Source of the DNA: Leishmania martiniquensis
Lineage: Eukaryota; Euglenozoa; Kinetoplastea; Trypanosomatida; Trypanosomatidae
Direction of reading: 5' to 3'
NCBI RefSeq assembly: GCF_017916325.1
Contig: NC_090165.1
Span: forward strand, 62,001 to 126,000
DNA: 64,000 nt
Made by a program: the position numbers and the translations under genes. Numbering within the stretch: position 1 is the first letter of the stretch; each line of letters opens with the position of its first letter. This document shows positions 29,201-39,749 of the stretch, one piece after another. The notes under the pieces were generated by a model. The model did not search any database. It was not told the origin of the DNA and worked only from the letters and a program-made list of their open reading frames with translations.

Positions 29201-31075
29201 GGCAGGGCCGGCTGCGCACAGCTCCTTCGGCTCAGTGGCTGCGACGCTCGGCGTGTAGAGTGAGCTTTGCCCTGTAAAACCTGCCGACGCCTGCTGAAAC
29301 AGCGTCCAATGGATCGATTCGCGACGGGCCGAGGCGTTGGCGGTAGTGCATGTGGTCGGCAGCGACACCGTCGACTCGTAGCGCGTGATACCGGGCATAG
29401 TCTTTGAGGTGGCTGCCACGGCGCTCACCTGGCTCACGTCCCAGACAACACTTAGCGCATCGCTGACGGTGGCCCCTGATGCACCGGTGCGCGCCTTCAG
29501 CAATGCCTGAACGCAGCCGGATGGAGAGACTGTCACGACAGAGGTGAGGGGTGTTGTCGCGTCAAGAAACGCAGACAGACACGCCAGGAATGCTTTCTCA
29601 CTCTGTGGCAGCGACGCAGACACCTTGGCGATGCGTGCGGCAGTGGCCGCGTGGAACGCTGTAGCGTTAGCTATAGCATCCGTCATCGAAGCCTCCCGCA
29701 TTGTTCGCATCGCCCACGCGTGCATGTGCGTCGCGGGCTCCACCCACACCGAAGAGGATGCCCGCAGGAACGGTGCGTCAAAGAGGGCCGTCACGGAAAA
29801 GAGGTACGTAGTGGTGACGCAGAAGGAGCGCTGCAGGAGCTGCAAAACAAGCGCATCCGTATGCGCCTCACTTAGGCTGTCTGCGCCGCCACTGCGGGAG
29901 AGGAGCTCTTCTAGACTGCCAACGGCAATCTCCATGTGTGCGATAAGGCTCACGTAGGTTCGAAGCCCGAGGCTTGCCGCTGCTGTTCACCGAGTAACGC
30001 TGCTGCGGCCACGCGTCCACGATTGGGCACGATGTCCTTGGCGCAGCGGCTGGCTCACCAGTGATGGACTCGGTCGCGCTGCCGCTAAGCGACGGCGCCA
30101 TCTGCGAAGGCAGCAGCGTCGAGACGGCAAGGCGGTACAAAAGCGCCCACTTACGCTGAAGCTGAGGCACGTACGTGAACCATAAGTAGCTTCCCACTGT
30201 CCCGCCACCGCTCGCTGCATGTCGGCTGCCTCCGCTGCATCTGACAAGAGCAGAGGGGCATCGTTGTAGGCACGCGCTGCCTGTTCAGCATGGGCAATGG
30301 CGCCCACTACACGAGGCACTACGGTCCGCAGCCAAGCTCGCTGGGGTAGGTAGTCATTCAGAAATACGGCGAGCAGCTCCGCTGCACTCAAGCCTTTGGC
30401 AGAAAGCAGCTGTGGCTCGTCTTTATGTGTCGCACTCGCCGCGGCAGCGAGGGAGTCTGCTGTCCAGTTTACGTGCAGCCCATCGAGCTCCCCCAGCGCG
30501 CACTGTGTGGGCAACGACTGCAGCACTCCCGCACAGCCGTCCTGAGACGCGTGACTGCTAACAGTGGTGTAGCACCCCTGCTGCAGGTCGAGCCTGCCGG
30601 CCACCTGAGCAGCGAGTGATATGGCACCACCTGCTGACTTCACCGTCGATGGCGACACTAAGTACAGGGGGCTGAACTGCGTGTCGAACATGGAGAAGGT
30701 GTACGGGGCAGCTACTCCTCCTCCAAGCACACGCGTGTGCGCGCACACTCGGCGCCAAGTCCCAGAAGAACCTGCTGTCGGCGTGTTCGTCATGGCATAG
30801 GCAAAGCCGCCCGTACTCCACACAGGCGCCAGCACCGCCTCTGAGAGCTGCATCAGGTTAGTGAAAATTTCTGTCTTCTTGACGCTCTCGTCGGCAAGCT
30901 CGGGCGCGATTCGCTCGACATTAGAGGGCTGCTGCTGCTGCGTCATTGTATTGATTGCTGCACCAGGGTCGCTCCAGCTTGCCACCATCGCCACCACCAC
31001 CACTGTCAACCATAGAGACGGCGGCGCCAACAGCGCGCTGGCGGGGCCAACTCGTCCACGGGGCATGACGAGCAT
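26282..31075 (-). pseudogene. Large type I membrane protein, disrupted by two frameshifts and an in-frame TGA
   Basis: Three long open stretches (31075-29987, 29953-28112, 28060-26282) lie in the same reading frame and together look like one protein of about 1,600 residues. It has an N-terminal signal peptide (hydrophobic core WLTVVVVAMVASW), a long ectodomain with many Cys and Asn-x-Ser/Thr sites, a Cys-rich block (around 29.1-28.8 kb, including CAAGTYAQPETATCEVCPSA), a single C-terminal membrane helix (about 26.47-26.41 kb) and a basic cytoplasmic tail. Breaks: between about 30.2 and 29.96 kb the better coding frame is shifted by -1 and then restored by +1, judged from composition and third-position GC; and at 28114-28112 a TGA interrupts an otherwise continuous frame, with the reading resuming at once as SVTSVDGSHLTKATYRVV. 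Only point changes separate it from an intact gene, so it is either a young pseudogene or carries sequence errors. Family and function are unknown; I infer a surface or endomembrane glycoprotein. Confidence 0.8.
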
Positions 31076-31547
31076 TACCTTTTGGTAGACCGGCGCTCGA
31101 CGAAAACGTAATCTGAAAGAAGTTTAGGAAAAGGCACACCGAAAGAGGTCACGTGTGCGCGTAGGGGACGGGGGCGTGACGGACAGACGGGGGGCACACG
31201 CTTGACAGGGAGGGATGTGAAAGGGAACCGAAGCTGAGGTCCTCCACTCGCCAGGCCACAGACAGAGAGGGAGCGGCACATACGCGCACAGAATGAATCG
31301 GTGTTTGGGAGCAGCGAAAGAGGCAACACAGAAAATAATGAGCAATCACAAGGCGACGCAAAGGAAGTTCAGAGAACTTCGCTCACACGCGTGTCTTTCT
31401 GTGTGAGAGTGTGTGTCGTTCGGGGAAAGGGGGCACACACTTCGAAGTGGCTAGAGCGAACGGCAAGTGGAAGGGAGTCAAAGAATGGGCAGTGGTGTAC
31501 GGGGGCGCAGTGCTTCGACGAAAGCAAAATGGGCCCGACACCCGCAC

Positions 31548-31567
31548 ACACACACATATGTGTGTGT
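31548..31567. repeat. CA-TA-TG palindrome (20 bp)
   Basis: A perfect inverted repeat centred on CATATG, with CA repeats on one side mirrored by TG repeats on the other; it could extrude as a cruciform or fold as an RNA hairpin. Confidence 0.7.
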
Positions 31568-31918
31568 ATGTAAATGTTTGCGCGGTTGTGCTGATCAAGA
31601 GAAAAGGGGGGCGAAGAAAGAAAGGGGGTGGGAGGGAAGAAGGCAGGCGACGACACGGGACACAGTACAGAACCGAGAGGGATGACAGGGGGGCTTCTCT
31701 CTCTCTGTGTGTGATGTGTGCGTACGACGTCACGGCGGCTTCTTGTCTGTCCAAAGAGAAAAAAAGAGTCACTTATCGGAATGAATTTCCATGCATGAGC
31801 CGAGTGGAGGAGTGAGGAGGGCCGCAAAGCCGCGCGAGACGCCGTTGGTTAGCCTTACTATGGTGCGCAACAGAATGTCCAAAGGCGGTGTGCGTGCGAA
31901 GCGGTAGTCGTGGCGTCG

Positions 31919-31950
31919 GTGTGTGTGTGCGTGTGTGTGTGTGTGTATGT
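31919..31950. repeat. TG dinucleotide repeat
   Basis: About 32 bases of TG repeat with one CG and one TA interruption, in the spacer upstream of the disrupted membrane-protein gene. Confidence 0.7.
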
Positions 31951-32746
31951 GGAGAGAGAGGGAAGGAAAAAGGGGTCAGATCATTTGGTGAAAAAAAAAG
32001 GACGACACAGCGATGCGAAGAGGGAGAGCAGACGAAGAGCGCCACAGAGAGAGCGCGCGCCCCCCCGGGGTGGTCTCCGCATTGCGGAGGGGCCCTCAGT
32101 CGCTTCGACAGATGGAGCAAGAGGCGCTACGCTTAGCGAAATGGAGTGACGACTCATATCCACGCCGGTCGCCGCTCCTTCCAAGACAGTCCTCCCGCGA
32201 GGCCACACCGCCTCACACATGGCGTGTGCTCTCCTGTCGCTGACGATGCTGCGCTCTTTTTCACCGTGTTCGTTACGTCCCTCTCGCAGCGCGGACTCGG
32301 TGTCGCCTCTATGAGCCCCGACACCCGCGTCAGACACACGGGCGCTCGCACTGGTCCGGTCGTCCGTCACGAGGCAAGGCAAAGGCTCTGTTGGTGATAA
32401 ACCCAGTGGCAGCACGCCAAACGCATGAGAGACACGCCGCTCCGAAAGAAGAGCGGCTGACGGCGGCGAGCAGACAGAGACGGCGATGGCGAGGGCTACC
32501 TTCAGCGGCCCAAACACTACTGCACCCCGCACCCCTCAGGCCATGGGGTTGGGCACACTGGAGCCCAAGACGGCATATTGGCGGATATATGCGCACGGGC
32601 ACGGGTGGGTGGGCCACAGTCAAGCAGACGACACACCAGAGAATCTGTGACTCAATCCTTTGTCGATGCTCCACCACCTCAACTTACCTGATGCCTAGTC
32701 CCCCCGACAGAGTCGCCCCGCTCTCTCTCTCTCTCTACCGCTCAGC

Positions 32747-33214
32747 TCACTTGAGGTACTCCTCATCCAATAGGGACTGGTCGCGCTCGTCCACAAACGC
32801 CAGCGACTCCCCAGCCCACTCGTCCGCCTCCCCTTCGCCAAGGAAGCTATCCAGTAAGGGGTCATACGGCGTGTTGGCGTCCTCGTTGGAGTCCCAGTAA
32901 AAGTGGGTGAGCCGATCTGCATCAACGTCTTGAACGTCGAAAAAGGTGTTGGAGATATCCTCCGTGTTGCTATCGTGCTGATCTCGATGCCGAGCATAGC
33001 AACGCTTGCCCTCCCGCAAGACGCCGGCGTGGCTTAAGCGCATCACCGAGGAAGAGGTCGACGAGGCATCAATGGGCAGCGCAAGCGCGATGCCGAATAC
33101 ACGGCGCAGGCCAGCGCGATAGAACCGCGCGTCACTTGCCAGCCGTGCCACGTAGCCACTTGCGCGGCAGAGAAGCCCTGAGAGCGCCATTAGACGTCGC
33201 TCCGTCCGCAGCAT
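32747..33214 (-). CDS. Small hypothetical protein with acidic C-terminus
   Basis: Not recognised. From MLRTERRLMALS the product is 155 residues; starts at 33277 (longer) and 33190 (MALSGLL) are also possible. The first 60 residues are rich in Arg, Leu and Ala with almost no acidic residues and resemble a mitochondrial presequence. The second half is strongly acidic (DVDADRLTHFYWDSNEDAN, EGEADEWAGE, DERDQSLLDEEYL). This split composition and the frame's agreement with the cluster support a real gene. No domain or membrane helix is evident. Confidence 0.65.
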   Translation of the reverse strand: MLRTERRLMALSGLLCRASGYVARLASDARFYRAGLRRVFGIALALPIDASSTSSSVMRLSHAGVLREGKRCYARHRDQHDSNTEDISNTFFDVQDVDADRLTHFYWDSNEDANTPYDPLLDSFLGEGEADEWAGESLAFVDERDQSLLDEEYLK

Positions 33215-34521
33215 TCGTTCGCGTGCGTATGTCGGCAGGGGAGGGGGGCCGAAAAGGGACGGTGGCGGCTCGAACAATTATGTGCAATGAGTGCCACTGC
33301 GCGCGATGCACGAGATAGCTTCGAAGCGCAGAGCTCACACACACGCGCACACTAAACAAGCCACTCCTCTCTCAAAAATATGTGCGTAGGCAGGCGTTTA
33401 TGTATGCGCCGCCACAGGCTCGCTCTGAATTTCACGTCTTTGGACGCTCGCACGCCTCCCGCTCGTCAGCGCGCGCACGGAAGCAATACGGGAGCCAATG
33501 ACACAGCCCCCTCCCCCTTTGCTCGCAGGTGTTGTGGCCAGGAAAGTAATGTGCCGCGTGACGGTAGAGGCGAAATGTGGCACCCAACCAAAACGAAAAA
33601 AAGGGAAGAGTGTGAGGCGACGACACAGCGTCACTCTCGCGCACACGCCTCGAACTTTCGTCGGAGCTGCTCTGGTGAGTCCGTGACTCAACACCTCTCC
33701 TCCCCTCCACACACACGCACGCACGGAGGGACTCTGTGCAAAAGAAAGGCCGGCGGATGACAGGAGGAGCGTAACGGTGGTGGTGTTCGTGGTGGTGGCA
33801 GCGCACGCACACACACAAACAGAGAAAGCTGCCGCCTTCTTCGGCACTGTACAGCGGGTCCAGAAAAGGGATGAAGAACTGATGAGAATGTGCTCAAGAG
33901 CGTCTATGGATAATGTGCGTGCGTTTTTGTATTTATCTCTCTCGTGCGTCTGTGTGTGTGTGTGTGTTTATCTTGAACCACACGTAAGTAATGCGAGAGC
34001 GCAACGGACTCGGAGGTGGGCCGGCTCCTCGGCTCAGAGAGAGGGGAGAAGAGAAGAGTACGAGCCCGTCCAAGCGAGGCGGCAGTCGGTAGAGAGAGGG
34101 AGAGAGAGCGATAGACAAGGGCAGAAGTAGCAGCTCGCAGAGCAATTCGCGCAGACGGGGGAGGGAAGCGAGACAGCGCTCTCGAGAATGGACCGCAAAA
34201 AGAAGCGCACAAAAGGGCTCAACGAACACCGGCCACGTCCCTGTGAAATGGGCGACGCGCGCGTGCCCGTCCCTCATCCGTCGGCGCCCGGGCGCCGACG
34301 GTAAAAGAGGAGAGGAGAGAGGGCAGCACACGTGAGTTGCGGTGCAACAGCAGCGGCAGGAATGGGCAACAAACAAGAGAAGGGCAGAGAGCGAGGCCAC
34401 GGCGGCAGCTGCGCAACAGCAGAGACCCATACGCGCGACTACACACAGAGAGCAAATACGCGCGCGACTAGGCGCGGGGAGGCGACAGCAGGCCAAAGGA
34501 CAGGGAGCAGCGGCGCATGCA
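33215..34521. other. Spacer between FKBP15-like gene and the 32747-33214 gene
   Basis: No supported gene. A TG repeat lies at about 33951-33967, CA runs near 33704-33715 and 33808-33820, and GA-rich plus-strand tracts around 34036-34110, which are pyrimidine tracts on the gene strand. Confidence 0.5.
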
Positions 34522-37500
34522 TCATCCGTCGCCCCCGCTATCACTGCTGCTGTCAAACAGCCTTGGCTTCTTTGGACCGCTTGTCGCGCCGGACTCCTTG
34601 GTGGCAGGCCCGTGAGGACGGCCTTGCACACCCGATGGCGAGTGCCGAGATCCGCGCCCGCTGGTGAGAGTGCGGCGACCGCATTCAGCCCTGTCTCTAG
34701 AATCAGCGCCGAAGGCGTCCACGGGCCTTTGCTGCGCCAAAGACGATGGGCTGCTGCCTGCAAGCGGCTCCTCATCCTTATCATCAACAGGATTTTGGTG
34801 TAACGGCGTCGAGGTGGAAGATGCAGGCGCGGAGACGGGCGACGTGCTCGACGACGAGGACGTCTTCTCACTCGCTGACGAAGCGCTGCGTGAATCAGAC
34901 GTCGTCTGTAGGGCGGCCTCTCCCGCCTCGTTCGGCAGCGGTGTTGGGCCATCCAGCCCCGAGGCAGCCGCCAATGTCGGGGCTGCAGAGAGCTCGGCGC
35001 GTGGTGAGCGTTTTGGTCGAGGTGGAGCGACTGCGGCTGCTGCCTGAGGAGCTCTATGGCTGTGCAGCTCACTTGGGTTTGCCACAGCTGTCGCCGAGGC
35101 GACGTCCTCGTCTGACGGTGGAAGGGGCGGCGGCTCACTCGAGAAGAGCGCCCCTGCGGTCGTCACCGACCCCCCGTCTCCAAGCACATCAGACCCGCCA
35201 CCGCCACTGCCTCGATCCACCCAAAGAGTGCAAGGAGGGTCGGCGAAACCAAAGTCGCGCTCCGCCGCTGACGGCGACGGCAGAGGTGGTGATGGGTCCG
35301 CGTGCTGCGGCGCGGCAGTGAAGTCGACTGGGGGTGCGGCAACCGGAGCAATGTGTGGAGGTGCCAGCACACTGGTCACATGGGGTGCCAACGCGCTCTC
35401 GTCCGTCGTCGAAGTTTGGAGCCCGACGGGGTGGGCCGGCGACGGTGGAGAGGGATCTGGGATGGGGCTGCGAGGTGAAGGGGCAGGGCTATCTATCTTC
35501 TCTGCCAGCGGCGGGGGCGGCAGCGCGCTGGGCATAGTTGCCGCTGGTGGAGAGGAGACGGTAGCGGCGCTGCCCTCTTCCCCTGGTGCCTCAGTCGGCG
35601 GTGCCGTAGCCGCGTTAGCAGAGGAAGCAGCGGCTGATGAGGCCGAGCGCAAGAGCTCTGCCGCGTCCGCTGCCTCCTGCACCACGATCTGTCGCGCCGC
35701 CGTCTCCTCAGCCATAAGGCACTGCTGCTCCGCGTGTTGTACACTGAGGTGCTGCGCGACACGAAGGGCGTAGGCGCACTGAAACCGCAGACCACTGTAG
35801 GACATGTACACCTCCGCCTCCATGCCGGCACGAGCGGCCTCCTCCTCCTCTTCGAGCAGACGCCGGCCCGAGGAGCACGCAGTCATCCATTGCTGCCGTG
35901 CCTCTTCCGGCAGTAGTCGCCGCCGCCGCTCCTCTTCTGACGCCAACTCGCCTCGCGCCTGCATCTCCTGCTGCAGCAGCCTCACTTGCGCCCGCAGCTG
36001 CGATGCGCAGAGCTGCATCACCGCCTCGCCGCCCTCCACGTACGCCTTCCACAGCCCCTGGCGTGCCGTTGCCTCCTCGTCCTTCAAGTTTTCCTGCGCC
36101 GCGCGCTGAGCTGCTAGCCACGCCTCGATTTGCTGAACGATAGACCACCATTGCTGCTGCACTGACCACCGCCCCTGCGCCTCCGCCACACAGCAGTCAA
36201 AGAGCGCTCGCGGGCCGCGCTGCTGCGCGTACAGCTGTGCAACGGTTTCTAGCGTTGCGTCATGCTCCGTCGTCAGTGGCTGCAGCCACTCATGTTCGAA
36301 GTGGTAAAACGCCCCTTTCGTGTAAAGGTCCAGCATGTCATCCCTTAGCCATCCCTGTCGCTGCGCAATGCTGCAGGTGCGGCTTTGCCGCCAGTGGTCG
36401 AGCTGGAACTGCAAATCTACGCGCACCGGGCCATCAACGCTGTGACTGCCTTCGTCGCCGTCATCGCCTGCGTAGCTCGCCTGCTCAGCAGTGCGTACCA
36501 CCTCCATGAGCTTCAGCAGCTCATCCCGCGTGCACGGGTGAGTGGCGTAGCTGAGAAGCGCCCGCCAATGCTGGCTCACTGTGTCCCGCGCTGTGCGGCA
36601 GCGCGTCTGCCACTGCGCGAGCTGGAGCTGCAGACTTGTCTGTCTGCGCGTGGCGGAGGCGAGTTGCGTCTCGAGCTCAGTTGCCTTTCCGCCCAGACTG
36701 CGGCGCAGCGCCATAGCGGACTCAATGCTCCGACGCACCTCCTCCTTGCGCATTTCGGCCTCGGCCTTGGCCCGCTGCAAATTGAGCCGCAGCTCGTCTT
36801 GGTGCCCCAGCAGGTCTGTCTCTGCAGCCCGGCGGCCCTCCGCCTTTCCGTCGCGCAGACCTCGCATGAACTGCTCCTCGGCGAGTCGGCGGCGATCCAC
36901 TTGATGCTGCCGCTCGCGCGCGTCCAGCTCATCTACGATTTCCTTGCGCAGTATATCCGCGTCGGTGGCACGGTGGCTCCGCTCCTCCTCCATAACTTGC
37001 AGATAGCGGACGCGTTCCCTCTCTGCCAAGCCGCGCGCGGCGTTCAGCTGCCCGTCCGCCAGTCGATGCTGTGCGTGTGCCTTGTGAATCGCCTCCTCGG
37101 TAGCGGACGACTTGGCGGCCAGCGCAGCGTTGCGGCGCCGCTCTTCGCTGAGCGACACTTTCATCGCAGAGAGCCGCTCCGTGACACTCGCGGACTCGAC
37201 CTGATGGACATCCAGGCGGCCCTGAACCTGCCGCAACTCCTCGTTCGAGGCGTCAACAGCGCGCTGCAGTGCTGCGATGTGCCGCTGCAGATCGTCTTGC
37301 TCCTGCTGCTTCACAAGGAGTGCATCTTTCAGCCGTACGAGCTGCCGATCCCGCTCCAGCCGCGCCTCCATAGCCTTTGTGGCGGCGCTGTTCTTCTCCT
37401 CAAGCAGCCTCTGTGAGTCGCTCACCGCTCGATCAATGCGCTGCTGAAGCTCCTTGTTTCGAGCCTCGAGGGCCTGCATGGCACGGTCACACTCATCCAG

Positions 37501-38685
37501 GTGCCCCTGCGCGGTCTCCTCCTCCTGCACCACCCGCTGTACCTGCTCGAGGAGGGCACGATTGCTCAACAGAGATGGCTTCGGGCGCTCCATGTGTCGG
37601 TGCCAGTCCTGGGAGAAGATGGAGGCCACGCTGTGCACATCTCGCGCGGTAGCCACCGCCGCGTTGACGCCGAGCTCCACCTTGCGGAGCACCGACATGT
37701 GCTCAGCCGGAATGCCGTTTGCGCTCAGAAACGCTGGGACTGCAGATGCGGCCGAAGAAGTGGCCGGCACTGCACCCGGTGTGGTTGGCGTCGCTGCGAC
37801 CGCCATCACTGCCAGCTCCGTCGCAGCAAGCGCCTGTCCCGCCGTCTCATCTACCTCTGCTGCCGCGTAGACAGAGGGCGGTGCATTTTGCCCGTTGCCA
37901 GTGGCTTGCCTGACCGCTGCGAGCTCCTCTCGCTGGTGCTCCACCCGCACCAGGCGCGTCACAAACACCCTTCCCTCTGTGGACACACTCGAGAGCGAGT
38001 CCGACACGCGCGTGGTGAAGCCCGCGGGTATGACAAAGACTCGCACGTCCTCTTCACGCATGCCCACGACGCTGCCTTCGAAGCCAAAGCAGCCTTGTGT
38101 GAGCTGCGCAGCACCTGCATGCGGTTGGAACACGTAGGGTGGCTGCTGCTGCTGCGGAGTGGCGTACCCACCAGCTGCGTCGCCTCGCTGCTCGCCAAGA
38201 GCGCCGGCAGTGTGCATGCCGTTCTTCTCGGTTAGCTCGTAGGAGGCAAAGCTCATGTGGGCTCTGTCGTCGACCTCAAGACGCAGCGACGACGATGGAA
38301 AGCTGACATCGCAGCAGTACACAGACGTGCGAGGGGCGCCGAAGAGGGAGAAGAATGCGGCACCGCAGCAGGCCAAGAAGCGCGTCTGTTGAGCCGCGTC
38401 GGCAAAGTAGGCACTCCAGCGCTGCTCCGCATCGTCCGTGAAGGAGATGTGCCCCGATGCCGCATGAGCGATAAGGCGTAGCGAGGTGCTGTGCCCGTCG
38501 ACGTAGTTCATGCGCGCTACGCAGAATGTTATCTGCTGCGCATTGTAGCATACGAGACTGTACTTTGGTGGCCGAGAGGGGAGGGCAACAAGGGCGCACA
38601 CGCACGCGCCCTTACTGGAGGCGGCGCCTGTGTCGCTCACTGTGAAGAGCTCCACAGGGAAGGCGCACAGAGTCTCCTGCCTCAT
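34522..38685 (-). CDS. FKBP15/WAFL-like protein: WH1-like, degenerate FKBP and long coiled coil
   Basis: The 1387-residue product from MRQETLCAFP has three parts. Residues about 28-118 resemble a WH1 domain (LVCYNAQQITFCVARMN, then the DDAEQRWSAYFADAAQQTRF stretch). Residues about 125-225 resemble an FKBP fold that has kept its C-terminal signature (FGFEGSVVGMREEDVRVFVI at 201-220, compare the usual GMLGMKKGGKR-type motif), but most proline-isomerase active-site aromatics are not evident. From about 350 to 830 a long coiled coil rich in Glu, Arg, Gln and Ala follows, then a helical region and a Pro/Ser/Ala-rich disordered tail (about 1000-1387). The same order is found in FKBP15/WAFL, an early-endosome, actin-linked protein, so a trafficking role is inferred. 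The family call rests on domain order and short motifs. Confidence 0.75.
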   Translation of the reverse strand: MRQETLCAFPVELFTVSDTGAASSKGACVCALVALPSRPPKYSLVCYNAQQITFCVARMNYVDGHSTSLRLIAHAASGHISFTDDAEQRWSAYFADAAQQTRFLACCGAAFFSLFGAPRTSVYCCDVSFPSSSLRLEVDDRAHMSFASYELTEKNGMHTAGALGEQRGDAAGGYATPQQQQPPYVFQPHAGAAQLTQGCFGFEGSVVGMREEDVRVFVIPAGFTTRVSDSLSSVSTEGRVFVTRLVRVEHQREELAAVRQATGNGQNAPPSVYAAAEVDETAGQALAATELAVMAVAATPTTPGAVPATSSAASAVPAFLSANGIPAEHMSVLRKVELGVNAAVATARDVHSVASIFSQDWHRHMERPKPSLLSNRALLEQVQRVVQEEETAQGHLDECDRAMQALEARNKELQQRIDRAVSDSQRLLEEKNSAATKAMEARLERDRQLVRLKDALLVKQQEQDDLQRHIAALQRAVDASNEELRQVQGRLDVHQVESASVTERLSAMKVSLSEERRRNAALAAKSSATEEAIHKAHAQHRLADGQLNAARGLAERERVRYLQVMEEERSHRATDADILRKEIVDELDARERQHQVDRRRLAEEQFMRGLRDGKAEGRRAAETDLLGHQDELRLNLQRAKAEAEMRKEEVRRSIESAMALRRSLGGKATELETQLASATRRQTSLQLQLAQWQTRCRTARDTVSQHWRALLSYATHPCTRDELLKLMEVVRTAEQASYAGDDGDEGSHSVDGPVRVDLQFQLDHWRQSRTCSIAQRQGWLRDDMLDLYTKGAFYHFEHEWLQPLTTEHDATLETVAQLYAQQRGPRALFDCCVAEAQGRWSVQQQWWSIVQQIEAWLAAQRAAQENLKDEEATARQGLWKAYVEGGEAVMQLCASQLRAQVRLLQQEMQARGELASEEERRRRLLPEEARQQWMTACSSGRRLLEEEEEAARAGMEAEVYMSYSGLRFQCAYALRVAQHLSVQHAEQQCLMAEETAARQIVVQEAADAAELLRSASSAAASSANAATAPPTEAPGEEGSAATVSSPPAATMPSALPPPPLAEKIDSPAPSPRSPIPDPSPPSPAHPVGLQTSTTDESALAPHVTSVLAPPHIAPVAAPPVDFTAAPQHADPSPPLPSPSAAERDFGFADPPCTLWVDRGSGGGGSDVLGDGGSVTTAGALFSSEPPPLPPSDEDVASATAVANPSELHSHRAPQAAAAVAPPRPKRSPRAELSAAPTLAAASGLDGPTPLPNEAGEAALQTTSDSRSASSASEKTSSSSSTSPVSAPASSTSTPLHQNPVDDKDEEPLAGSSPSSLAQQRPVDAFGADSRDRAECGRRTLTSGRGSRHSPSGVQGRPHGPATKESGATSGPKKPRLFDSSSDSGGDG

Positions 38686-39749
38686 GCTTCGACGGCTGTG
38701 TAGCGGCGGGTGGACAGGCGCCAACTCGTTCGCGTCGGTTCAAGTGCGAAATAATGGATAGGAACGCAGCGGGAAAGGGGCAGAAAGAGAGAGGAAGAGA
38801 GACGGAGACACAGAAAGGGGAGGAGGCGGATGTCAGGTGTGTAACTGCACACAGTGTTGGCTTCCAAAGAACTCGCTACGTTTCAAAAGTGTATGTGTGT
38901 GTGTGCGTGTATGTGCCTTCACTTGAGCGCGGTGCACCGAGGAGGTGCCGGGGGTAGGCAGGGAGGCGGAGGCGGAGGCGGAGGTGCTACGCGAGTGCCG
39001 CACAGCGCCTGTCGTAGCAGTCCTCTTCCCTCCCTGATGGATGCTCGATCAGAGACAGAAGGCCCACCCAATGTAAGTGGGGTGAGTGCGCCTGTCTACC
39101 TGTAGGCGGTGGGGCGGGGCGTGTCCGTGCGGGCGTGCACGTGCGCAAGAGTGGAGAGTGAAATGCCGAGAGTCCCGGTAGCCCACACCGCGGTCGAATG
39201 CGCAGACGTGCACGCACGCGCGGATAGATACCGCCAAAGAGGCAGGCAGCAGCAACGACAGCAGCAACAGCAACAGCATCGAGAGAAAGAGAAGGAAAGG
39301 GAGGTGGGGGGAGTGGGGAGGCAAGCGCCAAGCACAGCAGAGAAAGGCATGGTATGAGAGGCGGCAGTACGGCGCATCACCCCTGACACCATCCACGTGT
39401 ACGCTGAAGGTGGCATTGGGGAGAGCAAGTGCGCAGACACCGCGCGCCACATTATGGAGAGCCCGTGACCAGAGAGAGGGGAAGGGGGCAACACATTCAA
39501 GTAGGAGGCCATTCACACCCCTGTCACCCAATTACTGAGAAGTCGAAGAGCCGCAGGTGATACGCACCGTTGCGGCGCAACCCTTCAGCTGGATGCCGAT
39601 CAGACTGCCTCACACAGAGAACCTCAGAGGCTCGCCCTTTTCTTTGAAGGAGGAAACAGACGGATCTGTGCAAGAGGGCTGCCCACTCAGCGCCGCGGCA
39701 GCTGAGAGCTCCCTAGCCCCTCCATCTCGGCACGCATCGCGCAATCACC
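38686..39749. other. Spacer between SUN gene and FKBP15-like gene
   Basis: No gene supported. A purine-rich plus-strand tract at about 38769-38829 is a long polypyrimidine tract on the gene strand, probably the acceptor region of the FKBP15-like gene. A TG repeat lies near 38890-38910 and a GGAGGC-type short repeat at about 38960-38985. Confidence 0.5.
38769..38829 (-). promoter_or_regulatory. Long polypyrimidine tract upstream of FKBP15-like gene
   Basis: About 60 nt of almost pure pyrimidine on the gene strand, ending 85 nt before the ATG at 38685. Such tracts direct trans-splicing in trypanosomatids and polyadenylation of the gene upstream. The exact AG used is not clear. Confidence 0.45.

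Larger units (their letters stand above)
31076..32746. other. Spacer between the 32747-33214 gene and the disrupted membrane-protein gene
   Basis: No gene supported. Holds a CA/TG palindrome at 31548-31567, a TG repeat at about 31919-31950, and a CT/GA-rich region near 31693-31713. A short C-run occurs near 32060. Confidence 0.5.

Noticed and set aside
29955..29972. tRNA B-box-like sequence (GGTTCGAAGCC)
   Set aside because: No A box at suitable distance and no cloverleaf; lies inside the disrupted membrane-protein gene.
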